In this document: positions 46,519 through 58,500 of the stretch, in pieces
Position numbering within the stretch: the stretch's first letter is position 1
Layout of the letters: every line of letters begins with the position of its first letter
Origin: Ianthella basta
Taxonomy: Eukaryota; Porifera; Demospongiae; Verongiida; Ianthellidae
Length of the DNA stretch: 64,000 bases
Reading direction: 5' to 3'
Assembly: GCA_964019415.1 (NCBI GenBank)
Contig: OZ025876.1
Location: 4,234,293 to 4,298,292 of the forward strand
Notes under the pieces: generated by a model
What the model saw: only the letters and a program-made list of their open reading frames with translations
Told to the model about the DNA's origin: nothing
Database searches by the model: none
Position numbers and translations under genes: made by a program

Positions 46519-49500
46519 ATGCCTCTTTCTTCGCTGCTCTCCCGTTTCGGGAGCCTTCATCCGCTGGAAATCATCGGAGATCGCATCAAAGGAACCAAAA
46601 GTCGCTTGGGAGTTGGGTTGTCGAGCGGACTTGCAGGCGGCATTCTTGTTCCTCAAAAAGAATTGAAACGTGTGGCAGGGAAAGATTACAGGCTTGTAAT
46701 TGGCTTCGACGAACTGTGAGTGTATTTCTGAATCTGCTCACTTTATGATCAGTGCACTTAGTGATCAATCTAGTTTATTCCTTTGCTCACCGCCAATTCC
46801 CCACGTCTCCCATCTCTGTAGAGTTCTGAACCGCAGTGGGATCTTTGATGCTCGGCCATGGCCAGATCCAACCAACGAGGTATAGCTACGTGTGTAGTTT
46901 CTTGGACAGTTGCAGGAGATGCGTTTGGTGTAATCTTAGAGTTCATAGGCTAAGCACTCATAGCAGTACAGGTCAACATGTTTCCCATGGTAGTGACAAA
47001 CAGTTAGTTAAGTAGCTAGCTTGCACTTGAGCAAAATTGACATCATGTACTTTAGCTTTAATACAGATAGCAGGCCACACCATGCAGTCTAGTTCGGGCG
47101 TCTTTAAAACACGGAATACGGAATAGCGGAATAACGGAATATCATGTTAAAATGGCGGACGACCCGTACGCGAACAAGTGTCGCTGGCCTGAGTTTCTGC
47201 CTAGAAAGGTTCTAAGTTCGAACGAAGCGAAGGGAAATGGGTATATTGACAAGTCGCAGTTACCTCGCAGATAAACTCGAGAAAGTCACCGTACAGCCCA
47301 CCATAGGCTCTGCCTCTATGAACCCATCATCCACTCAACGGGGGGAGCCTCCATCGCTCGCCCAGGTAGAGCTTCATCCTATCTTATGTCCCAGTGCAAC
47401 AACAGTGACGTGTACACCACAGGTCTTGCCCCCAAACCCAACACCAGGCAGGCTGTTGGTAGTGGATTTGGAGGGGTCAATTGCCTTCCCACCATGAAGA
47501 TTGTGAAGCTCTATCCTCCCTCCCCCCCCCCATACACATACACTGTGCATGTGGGGGGGGGGGGGGGGGGGGGGCACATTGCAGATGTAACAGGCATACG
47601 TCAATACACAGTGGAGCACTGATATAACAAACTCCTAGATGCTGGCAAAATATTTTGTTATATCAGAATTTTGTTATAGCCAGTAAACATGCAGTAGAGT
47701 ATTAATACGACTAATAATGAATACACTGTAATAACACATTAGGGTCGTTACATGCTTTTCCTGAACATATTGGTCAATGTTGCTTGCTTCATGCATTTTT
47801 GCCGGTCAATTTGCACTGCATCTTCAATGTTTTTCAACCCTGTCCTTAAAAGGCTGGTTGTCACTAATAAAGAGAAGGTAATCTTTCAGCGTACCCAGGG
47901 CTTTAGCAACTTCTCTGTAACTAGGCTTTACAATCTCCATGTCATCTTCATCATCATCAGAACCTGCAGGGATGTCTTGGGAGCTTCACTACGAACAGCC
48001 TCTACCAACTCATTGTCAGTTAACTCTGCAGAAGTTGGAACATCCTCCACAACTAAGACATACTCATCCAAGATGTCCTCTGCATTGTCCTCTGGTAGTA
48101 ATGAGTCCAGCCTTTCCACAACCTCTTCATAATCTTGATCATCCATAGCTTCATCCTGGTTGTGTGCTTCTCCAGTTGTGTCATTAACAAACCCAGAGTG
48201 CCTGAAGCAGTTGGCCACGGTGACAGAGGAAACCTCATCCCAGGCTTGCTTTAGCAGCACAATGGCATCCAACACAGTGGTTTGGAACTCTGTTTGATTA
48301 TCAATTGCTTCGATGAATTCGGTGAGCAGCTTCATCCGGTAACTGTGCTTCAGGGCTTGGATGATGCCTTGATCACATGGCTGGGTAGTGGGAAGTGGTG
48401 TTGGGTGGCAAATATGCAACCTCAATGTTTGCAAGATTTTCAATCACTGGATGAGCAGGGCAGTTGTCGATAATGAGGAGAATGTTCCTTCCTTTTATTC
48501 TCATCTTGGCATCAAGAGCTCTTTCCCACCATGTCCACAAGTCTCCTGTCATCCAAGCTTTGGCATTTGATTTGTAAGATAATGGAACATCCACTCCATT
48601 GAAACATCTAGGTCTGGCTGACTTGCCAATAACCAGGGGCATCAGCTTGCCAGTTCCTGACATGTTAGCTGCTATGAGAACAGTTAACCTATCCTTGGAT
48701 TCCTTTCTGTTGCGTGAAGCATCCTCTCCTTTCAGCGTGTAGGTCTTGTTTGGTAAGCACTTGTAAAATAGCCCCGTTTTGTCTGCATTATAAATGTCGT
48801 CATCGCTGTCTCTTGCTAGTAGAGCAGGAAGCGTGTTACTTCTCCATCCCCTTGTCATCTCAGGTGTGACTGTAGCTGATGCCCCACAAATTGTCTTGTA
48901 GATCAAGGATCGTCGGATCTTGAAGCGATACAGCCACCCGCGATTAGCCCTGAAGTCACGGATGTTCAGCTTCTCCACCAAACTGTCTGCTTTCGCCATA
49001 ATCAAAGCCCACTGATAGGAGTACCCATCGCCCTGGTCTGCTTTACCCACAAAACACAGCCGCGTCCAGATTGTCATGATTGGCCCTTCTCATCTTCTTA
49101 TCCTTAACGAGAAACGTCTGTGATTCCTTGGCAGACACAAGTTGCTTCTCATTCTTCAAGAATGTAGCCAAAGTTGAGGGAGCTATTTTATATTCGCTGC
49201 AGACATCCTTCTTCTTCCCATTCTTCACTTCTCCAATTGCCTTCAATTTGAACTCCAACGTGTATGATTGTCGCTGAGTAGCCATTTTGAATAATAATTA
49301 GACACTATGCGGTAGTTGGAGGTAGAAAAAGACCACCAGTGCAAGTAACAGAGGGTCAGAACCACGTGTGCCACTGGAGTAATTACACTAGTTGGTGGCA
49401 GAAAAGACCACCAACACAAGTAACAGAGGGTCAGGACCACATGTGTCCTTAGAAGAGTAGCCTTCTGGCTAAAAGGATTCCCCACATGCATGTTAACAAC

Positions 49501-52500
49501 ATTTCTGATTCCAATTCCAATTCCAATTTGTATACACTAAGGACACATGCGATCCTGACCCTACGTTACTTGTGTTGGTGGTCTTTTCTGCCACCAACTA
49601 GTGCAATTACTCTAGTGGCACATGTGGTTCTGACCCTTAAGGGATGAGGGCTCAAGGTTATTTAGCTGCACAGTAATGGACATCATACAGTAGCCAAGAG
49701 TACAAAAGGGCGTGAAGTGGACATTGGAAGTATGTGGAGAAGTTGGTCGATGGGTATCCCCATTCCCTGAAGACAACTCCAAGCGGATTTATACAATCTG
49801 AATGTTTAGCTGCAGCGAGCAATGCTGGTCCTCCACAAAGGGATAACCAATACTAGAAGGTGAAAACAGCCAGAATGACCACCTATATACTATATAATAC
49901 CACCACTACCACCACCACCAGCACCACCACCACCACACAATGCAAGTAACAATGGGGCCACCACATGTGGCAGTGGAGAAAATGCGGTAGTTGGAGGTAG
50001 AAAAAGACCACCAGTGCATTAATTACTTTCTTGAATCTCCTTCAAATAAATATGCAATACATTTGTCTGTCCATGCATGCAGCTGGAGTGTTCACTGTTG
50101 AAGGCAGCCACCGAAGGGAGGTGGGAGGTTATCCAGCAGGCCTTCCACACACCCAGCAAGGAGGAAGTGGTCCAGGGAGTGAGAAACAAGGTGATTATAG
50201 GCAGAAGGACTTGTATACCATGCTTTTCTTCTCTTTACCATTACACAAACAGATTGAGTGTGTTATGAACTGCATTTGCTGTCTTATTGTTCCATCTAAT
50301 GCAGTTCAACTGGACTCTATTGCACTTTGCTGCCTATCATGGCCATCTTCACTTAGTTAAGAAGCTTGTGACTGTGTGCAAATTTGCCTCAGATGCACAG
50401 ACTAAGGTACAGGTGGACTGCTTGCATGTCTATTAGATGACGCATGTGCCACAGTTGTTGCGGCATGCTTGAATTCAGCATTGTGTGTTCCCTACAGCTG
50501 TATTCACTCACTTAACATTGCATGTTATCCTACCCACCTGTTAGCACCAGTGGACTCCCGTCTTCCTGGCTGCCTGGTCTGGGCATGCCAATGTTGTCAA
50601 GCACCTTGTGAAGGAGCAGTGCAGTGTGGCAGTCATGGATGTGGTAAGATTTAGGAAGACAAAGGATTGCCTCATGAGTATTATGTACGTCTGCCTTTAT
50701 ACTGTTTCTGTCCCTTCCCCACTGGTCACTGCCCTGATTGTAGGATGGTCGCTCCCTTCTCTATGCATGTGTATGGAGTGGAGATATTGAGCTGGTCAAG
50801 TGGTTGCTCAAGGAGTTTGACCCACCACCAACACTCACAAAGGTTGGTTGCAGTTTTGCTTAATTGAGTCATACTGTAGTCTAATGTGCCAATGATTGAA
50901 ACATGTAAAGATGTCACCTTCCTCTCCATCCATGGTACAACTCACTGGTCTATTGAGTTGTCAACTTCTAGAACTGCCTGTGTTGTGTCACTGTGCTTGT
51001 CTCTTTGATGCTATAAGTATACCTCTTTCTCACAGGATGGAGGTAGTCTGCTCATTCCTGCTGCCCAGTCGGGCAGTTTAGCACTTTTTGATTGGATGGT
51101 GGACAGATTCGTACTGTCCCCCCACCAGTGGAGCGAGGTGGGCTAATAGTAGGCTCACCTGTGTGTTACAGTATATGTATTAATTTTGTTTCATCACATT
51201 GGAATGATCTAAACAGCACGAGTGTGTGTATGCACATCTGCATGTGTGTAGTGTATTTCTTATTCTTTTCTGATGCACGCATTCGGCTATTAGAATGGTG
51301 TTATGCACCCACTACACATTGCAGCTGGGTATGGACACTTTGAACTTACCCAACACCTCATCCACAAGTACAAGTGTGATGTGTACTGCAAGAACAAGGT
51401 GTGTTTGTTTGTTGTTGTACACAGTGTAAATAGGCACTACATGTGTATGTGTTTGTGTGCAGCACATGTACTGTATGTCATTATATATCTGTTGTGTGGG
51501 GCAGAACAGACACTCTCCTCTGGTGATGTGTGGCAAGTGTGTGTGTAGAGTGTGCTGGAGCTCCTTGTGTGATGGTTTGTGTGTCACAGATACATGTCCA
51601 CTTCCCCAACAGAATGAGATGACTCTCCTCCACTGTGCCGCGTTAGGTGGGAGCGTGGGCCTTATTGAGTGGTTGATGGCAAACCACAAATTTGCAATGG
51701 AAGCAAAAACAAAGGTATTGGTATGCCCACACATGTCACACTGAAGTTCATGGACCCTACACCCTTTAGAAGAGCTAACTCTGTATGGTGTAGCAATTGT
51801 ACTATGTATAAACCACTGCTTCTGCATGTGGTGAATTCCTTTGTATGTGTGTATGTGTGCCTGTGTGTGCCGTCATGACGGGATGTTGTAAAACGTATAT
51901 CACAAAGATCATGGATCAGGGGGCGGATCACGAGGAGTCATGAGGTTGTCACATAATGTTGGTGACATATTCTGTAAATTTTAAACGGTCCCAACTATGT
52001 ACTAGTGCATGCTTGATCTCTTGGTCCAGCAGATCAATCGGTCTAAGCTGATTATCATTTGAAAGCACATTGAATGCCAACAGCATTCCCTGAAAATTGT
52101 TGGTATGCTCTCCGTGGTGTTCGGTGCGACCCCTTGAAAGGCACTGGCTGAGAAAATTGATTAGCGGCTTGAAAGAATGTACATATTAATGGACAGCAGC
52201 TCGTAATTGGCACATGATGGACAGATACTCGAGTTACAGTACAACTACAGCACAGAGGTTCGCTCACCCTCTTGGTACTGACAGCGATTCAAAATCCTAT
52301 GTTGTACGTTAGAAGAAACCGAGTGTCTTTAAACTGTACCAGGTGTATTACTGGCCACTGTGAATGCACGGATTGTATGCTCTCACCAGAGGCAGGAAGT
52401 GCAAGCAGCGGTGTAGCTGACATATGATATAGGCAGAGGTGTAGCCAGCATTGCAGTCAAGAATCGTCACCTAAAGTCCTCATGGTTGACGTGCATGGCC

Positions 52501-55500
52501 CCAAAAATTGTATTTTCAGGCAGTAAGTTGGCAATTTGAATGTCTTTACATCATTTTGTTACACATGGGTTGTCATTCGATTCTTGGGCATACGTGTTGA
52601 ACATTTTAAAACAATTGCACAACAATAAGGTATTCCAAATTGGGTAGTTCTCCTCATACCAGGTCAGAGTTGAACCTTGCTGAGGTATTGACCAGGTACT
52701 GGCCTTCCTATATATGGGTGAAACTATTCATGCCCAAGCCAGCTGAGAAGCCCTCACTTCATTCAGTATATCATATGCCTTTACATTTTGATTTCAAGCC
52801 CAGTTGATGTATACGAAACTGTCAATGTCAAAGTTATTTATGCATGGATTTGTGTTACCCAAATGACTCACAGAATGGGCGTTATTACTGTACAAGTGTT
52901 TGGTGGGTATTTTATTATAGCAGTGTTAGTATCTCTACTACTGTCCTCAAACAGTGCTATCCCCGGGTTTGTTTAGTGGCACACTGGTGCCTTGTTACAG
53001 TTGCAAACTATGTCACTGACATCATGTCTCAGTGACAACCTTGTGCCTGCCTGCGATCTACTCTCTGATCTGTGATCCATGTGATCCACGTTGTACTACA
53101 TCCCATCATGAGTGACAGAGATAAAAAGCCCCAGTCCTCAATGTAGTCTGTTGCTGTGAGGTCCCATTTTGTGGACATGTGTTCTCACATCAATTAGTGC
53201 ACTGCATCACCGAACAACACATTAACATTGATTGTGTTGTGCAAGCAGTTGGCTGTGTACTGTATTGACCATGTCCCACCCAAACCTCAGAATGGTCATA
53301 CCCCACTGATGTTGGCAGCTCTAAAGGGTCACCTTGCAGTGGCCAGACTCTTGGTGGAGACATACCACTGTAATGTGAATGAGGAGGATGGTAAAGTGAG
53401 TGGATGGGAGGAGTGAGTGAGCACTCAACTTGTGTTAGTTCCCACATGTGACCAAGTGACACAGGAAGCTGGAGCACAAGATGCACATTTCTTATGTTTG
53501 ATTGTGATTGTGATTTGTGTTTACTTAAGAGATTATAATTATTAAGTTGTAACAAAGCATGTGCTTTGACACTGAACAACAAACAAATAAATAGTGTATT
53601 CCAGCAAATATGACAAGTGTTAAAGTGCCACTGACATGCAAAACGTTTATTTCAGTAAATGATAGTCTACTGTTAATGAACAACTGCCATAGTGGTTATA
53701 AGCACCTCTGATGCCTGCAATAGGGGGAAATTTGACGATAAAGTTGCCAAAAGGCGTCATTTTTCTATTAATGATGTAACAATCTATACAGCTTCTGGAA
53801 ACTCTTGTGACGTCACTAGGGGAATGAAGAAGACGTTTCAGGATTGAGAACACATGAACTTGTTGTGTTCTGCAGCGATTTGCCGTAAGGCGAACATGAT
53901 TTGCTTAGTTTCGAAGCCAAGTACGACGTATATACAGTACAGTGCATAGAAAACATGACGTTACCGAAAAACTGGTAACAGTTATTGTTGGTTATTGTTA
54001 GCAAATGACGAACAGTGAACCATTAACCGGTAGCTAGTAACATGTAATCGTTAACTGGTAGCAATTTTATCTGTGCAAAAAGCGACGGTAGGTGTGCAGG
54101 AACAGTTTCCAGTGTTAACGTTTGCAAAGGAGAATGGTCTTATCAATGTATTGCAAGCAGCGAATTGTGCAACTATACTTTAAATGAAAAGTATTGTACA
54201 GCAACATTGCCCGAGTCCTGGCAGCAGAAGGGTACAGGGTATACTGAAACAAATGGCTTGGGCTACGATAAAGAAGTACAAGGACCACGGAACCCTTTGT
54301 CGTCTTCCTGGAAGTGGCTGGCACTTAAAGTTAACTTCCGAAGTCTTGGCTTTGATCGAGGAGCGAATGCGAACCGGTGACGAGACTACAGCTATGTAAT
54401 CAACTCGTGAAGATGGTGAATACTGCTGCAGGCTACAAGGTATTCAAGAGTACGATAGTTCGAGCGCAGAGTTGTCCAGTTCATGAATGACACTGTATTC
54501 AAGCATCTCCAAAGAGCAGTGTCACAAAGTGTCTCAGCATCCCAAATCCAGCATATCAGCTATACGAACTGAGTGGAGTACAGGTGCAAAAGCAGAACCA
54601 ATAACAGTTTACCGGTTAAACGCTGACAGGTAATCAAAAATATTCATGGATAAAGGAGTGATAACAATGAATAGAGTTAACTGTCAAACGGAATTACCGT
54701 CATGTTTTCTATGCACCATACTGTAGTGATGATAATAGCGAGTATGGCGACGACAGGAACTTGGACTGCTTGCAATGGAGCCGTATTTCAGTACAAACAG
54801 TTGTAGGCCTTGACGTGTCGGCGAGGATTACAGTGGCTCAGCGAGGACAAGGATGAGGCAGACTGGAGACAGCGCAATGCTAGCTGGTACGTAGCCGCAG
54901 TTAAAAGATATTTCTGGTGTTCAACTTGCAACTGAAGCTACAGTGGCTGTGTACGGTTTCGCATGTGTGACAAGCCACTGTGTGAAGGCATGTCATCGGT
55001 AACAAGGGACAGTGTTTGCTGCAGAGGTCCCAGAGATACATAGCAAGGTGACAGAATGGGAACGTAGCTACTAATTCACTTCAATTCAGCAGTTGGATCA
55101 TAATTCTGCCCAGCAATGTTACACAGTAGCTAAAGCTAACTTGAGTGTACCTGATGACAATCACAACAGTACTACACACTGTGTTCAACTATAGATACTC
55201 AACCCCGTCTAAATCTCCTTGTATATAGTACAAAGATGTTTTAATTGTGCAAGTGTTCATGAGTTAGCTAGTCATCTTCACTGATCACACTACCTTCAGA
55301 TGACATCAGTTTGTGATGATATGTATTCCTGTGCAGTGTAGTCTGCTTGGTGAACATGACTTTATACAGTTCAGATCACATGCATGTCGCAAAAGGCTTC
55401 ACTTAATGCTGATTGACAGCAAGTGTGCTGTAGATATAGCGAATGCATGTGGTATAGCTAGCTAGATATACAGTACGCAACATGGACAACTTAACTTATT

Positions 55501-58500
55501 CCGCAGCCATCCTCGAAGGAAATTCGCGGATGGTCGCTTGGTATATAGTGGGCAGCCGTGCAGCAAATCACGGCTCTTCTGTGTGCAGATGTTTATGATA
55601 CCGATGATAACCACTGACTGCTGAACCTGACGATTTACGCAAGAACGTCTTCACGTTTGGCGAAGAAAACTTTGTAGCACAGCGACTGCTGAGCTCCAGT
55701 AGTTTAGCTTGCTATCCCCTACTTCATTCTCCTAGTTACGTATATTGGGGCACGAAGTAGGGGATAATACTAAGCTCATGGTGTTCCCACTAGTCGGCCA
55801 TTTTGGCAAAATTATCAGTCGCTGCTTATAACTATATTAGCTGCAGTTAAGTTTAATATTTGTTTAGTCTGGCCCAATGTTTATATAACAGCGCAGGAAT
55901 GTCAAAGCTCTTGCGCAGATAATTAAAGGAAGTGATTAAAGAAGGCACTAGTAAAAGTCAAATAAAATAATAATAAACAAGCAGCCTACATAGTAAGAAG
56001 TTCAATGTCCCGAAGGAGCTCCATCGGCTTTGATTACATCTGGCATGACTTTCTGAAGGTGATCAATGTATCTGGAGCACATTGTTGGGGTTAATGTCTT
56101 TCAGTACTTCTTGATTCCTTCTTTCAGTTCAGGTAAATTTCTTGGTTTGTGCTTCAGAAAGGGTTGGTTCTCCAATACCAGCTTCACAGCAGGGTTGAAA
56201 ACCTTGCCGACGTTTTGACCAGATGCTCTAGTCTTTTTTAAGGCGAAGAGTTTGTGCTTGTCATGCAAGTAGTTTTTCAGGGATCTCCACACTTTCTCCA
56301 TTGGCTCTCCGCAGGACTCTTCCACCAGTTGATCCCATTGGCCACGAAAAAGCTTGGATGTAGTGACTGATGTGCTTGGGGTCATTATCTTGATAGAGCC
56401 TGTGTCCATTGGGGTAGTGCTTTCTGAGGAAAGGGACAAGGGAGGCAGTTAGAATATCACCATATTTGGTGGCAGTCATAATGCCGGTGAACATGACTAA
56501 GCATGTGGCTCCTATTTTGGAAATGCTGACCCATATGTGGATCTTGGGAGGGTGCTTGTGGCGGTATTTTAACTTCCTCAGAGCATTCTTCTTTTGGAAG
56601 GACTTCTTGCGGTGAGACTCCAGCTGCACCGTGCACTCGTTAGTAAATATAACTTCCCGGAATTGCTCCTCTTCTTCTAGTTGCTGATTCACCCAGATCA
56701 CTCTGTTTAGCTTGTTAGTGTCCCGGATGGCCTGGCAATATCTGGCGGTGGTGAATGACCAGCCCAAATTATTTCCTGCTCTTGAAATTGTCCTCTCACT
56801 GTATGTCACTTGGTCTTCACCAAATTTCTCTGCCAGCAACATCTTCAGGTCTCCAGCAGTGTACTCATCATTTTCTGTCATAGCTTCATCAATCAGTTGA
56901 TAGTGGCTCAGTGGTATTATCTTTCCTTGTCCTTTTTGTGGGCGATCTACTACAGATCCAGTGTCTTGCCACCTGGTAATAGTATTCTTAATTGTCTGGA
57001 GGGTAGTGATTATTCCTTCCTGGGCCAAGGCTTTCCTGATCGGTGTAGCTGTCTTCTGACCATAGGATTGTGTCCAAAGTGAAATAAGTCTTCTCTTAAA
57101 ATCGCTCAAAGGCATCACTGTCTAAAAGTCACTTGATAAGTATACATGCATGTAGAGATGTGCATGTATTCTTATAGTGACTTGATAGGATATTTAGATG
57201 TGAATACTAGCCAATCAAATTGCATCCCTAGTCTACATCGCGGTCCGCTCAATGCGATACCCACCGGGTTTCTATAAAAAGCTACTTCCTTTATTAACCT
57301 GCTTTGGCTGTGTTTTCAAGTTGTTTTGAGTGTTGGATAAAGATGGACAAGATCATTGTCAGATGGACAGAAGATAGATCGAAAGGAACCACTTCTGTCG
57401 TGAAGCGATCCGCCATTAAGAGCGGACCAATTTCAGTGGGGAAGAAGGTGTCAGTGCAGTGGGGGAAGGCAAAGAAGGTATACAATGCAGAGGTGGTGGA
57501 CGACAGCAGCGTTACAGCCCCACAGCAAGTCAATTCTAGTGAGGAGGAGCCTTTTTAGTGTTTGAGCTTTCTGAGCCTGCACAGACTGAACCCTCCATCG
57601 ACCCCTCCGGACCACCTCCTCACAAAGATAGGCAGCCTGCCTTGATCACAATGATGGAGCTCCTCACAGACGTAGTGTCAGGAATGGAGACCAAGATTGA
57701 GATGGTAGGGAGCCTTAAAAACATGGTGGCAGAGATGCAGATCAAGCTGCTTCGACAGTTTCAAACCTTAGAAGACAAACTCACAATGCTGCAAGGAGAT
57801 CACGTCGAAGAATTTCACGAAGCAGAGGATTGGCATTGGCCTGCCGACTTACCTGCACCAGTGCTGCCTTCCCTTCCTGATGGACAAACACCACCACAAC
57901 CACTTGAATCTACAGCCTTGGCCGACGTTTCCAACAGGAGTGTTGGTATAGGGCACGACGTACCTGTCGACACCTATACCATTCCCCAGGATGTTGTGGA
58001 CCTGTGCCTGAACGTGTGCAAATCAAGGAGAAACTTGGCTGGTCGTCTAGCTTCCTGACTTTTCACCAAGGAGGAGAGGTGCGTGAGCAATACTAGAGGT
58101 ATGTGCAGGAAGAAAGCCTTGAACGTGCACAAAGTGAAGGCATTTACTCGTGCTGCATCACAAACTATTCCCTTGAGCGCCTGGAGACAAGTTCCCAAGT
58201 AGAGAAGGAGATGAGGAACGCTGTAGACGAGGTCTGTAGAAAGACGAAGATCCCTCAAGGAGCAGAAGACTTGTTGCCTGCTTGTTAACGGTCTTTTTGT
58301 TCCATTCTTGTTCTGAATTCTTCTTATTTTAGTCTTTATTTATTATTGTACTATTACGGGGAAATTTCTTCTGCATGACTAAGTGTGTTCATTCCACTTG
58401 CGCACACATATACCACCTTTTAGCCTAGATGTGTTCTCATCTTCACACGCTTTGGCCTTTGTCACTTGGCTTCTGCTTACTGCCATTTTCCTTACACGGT

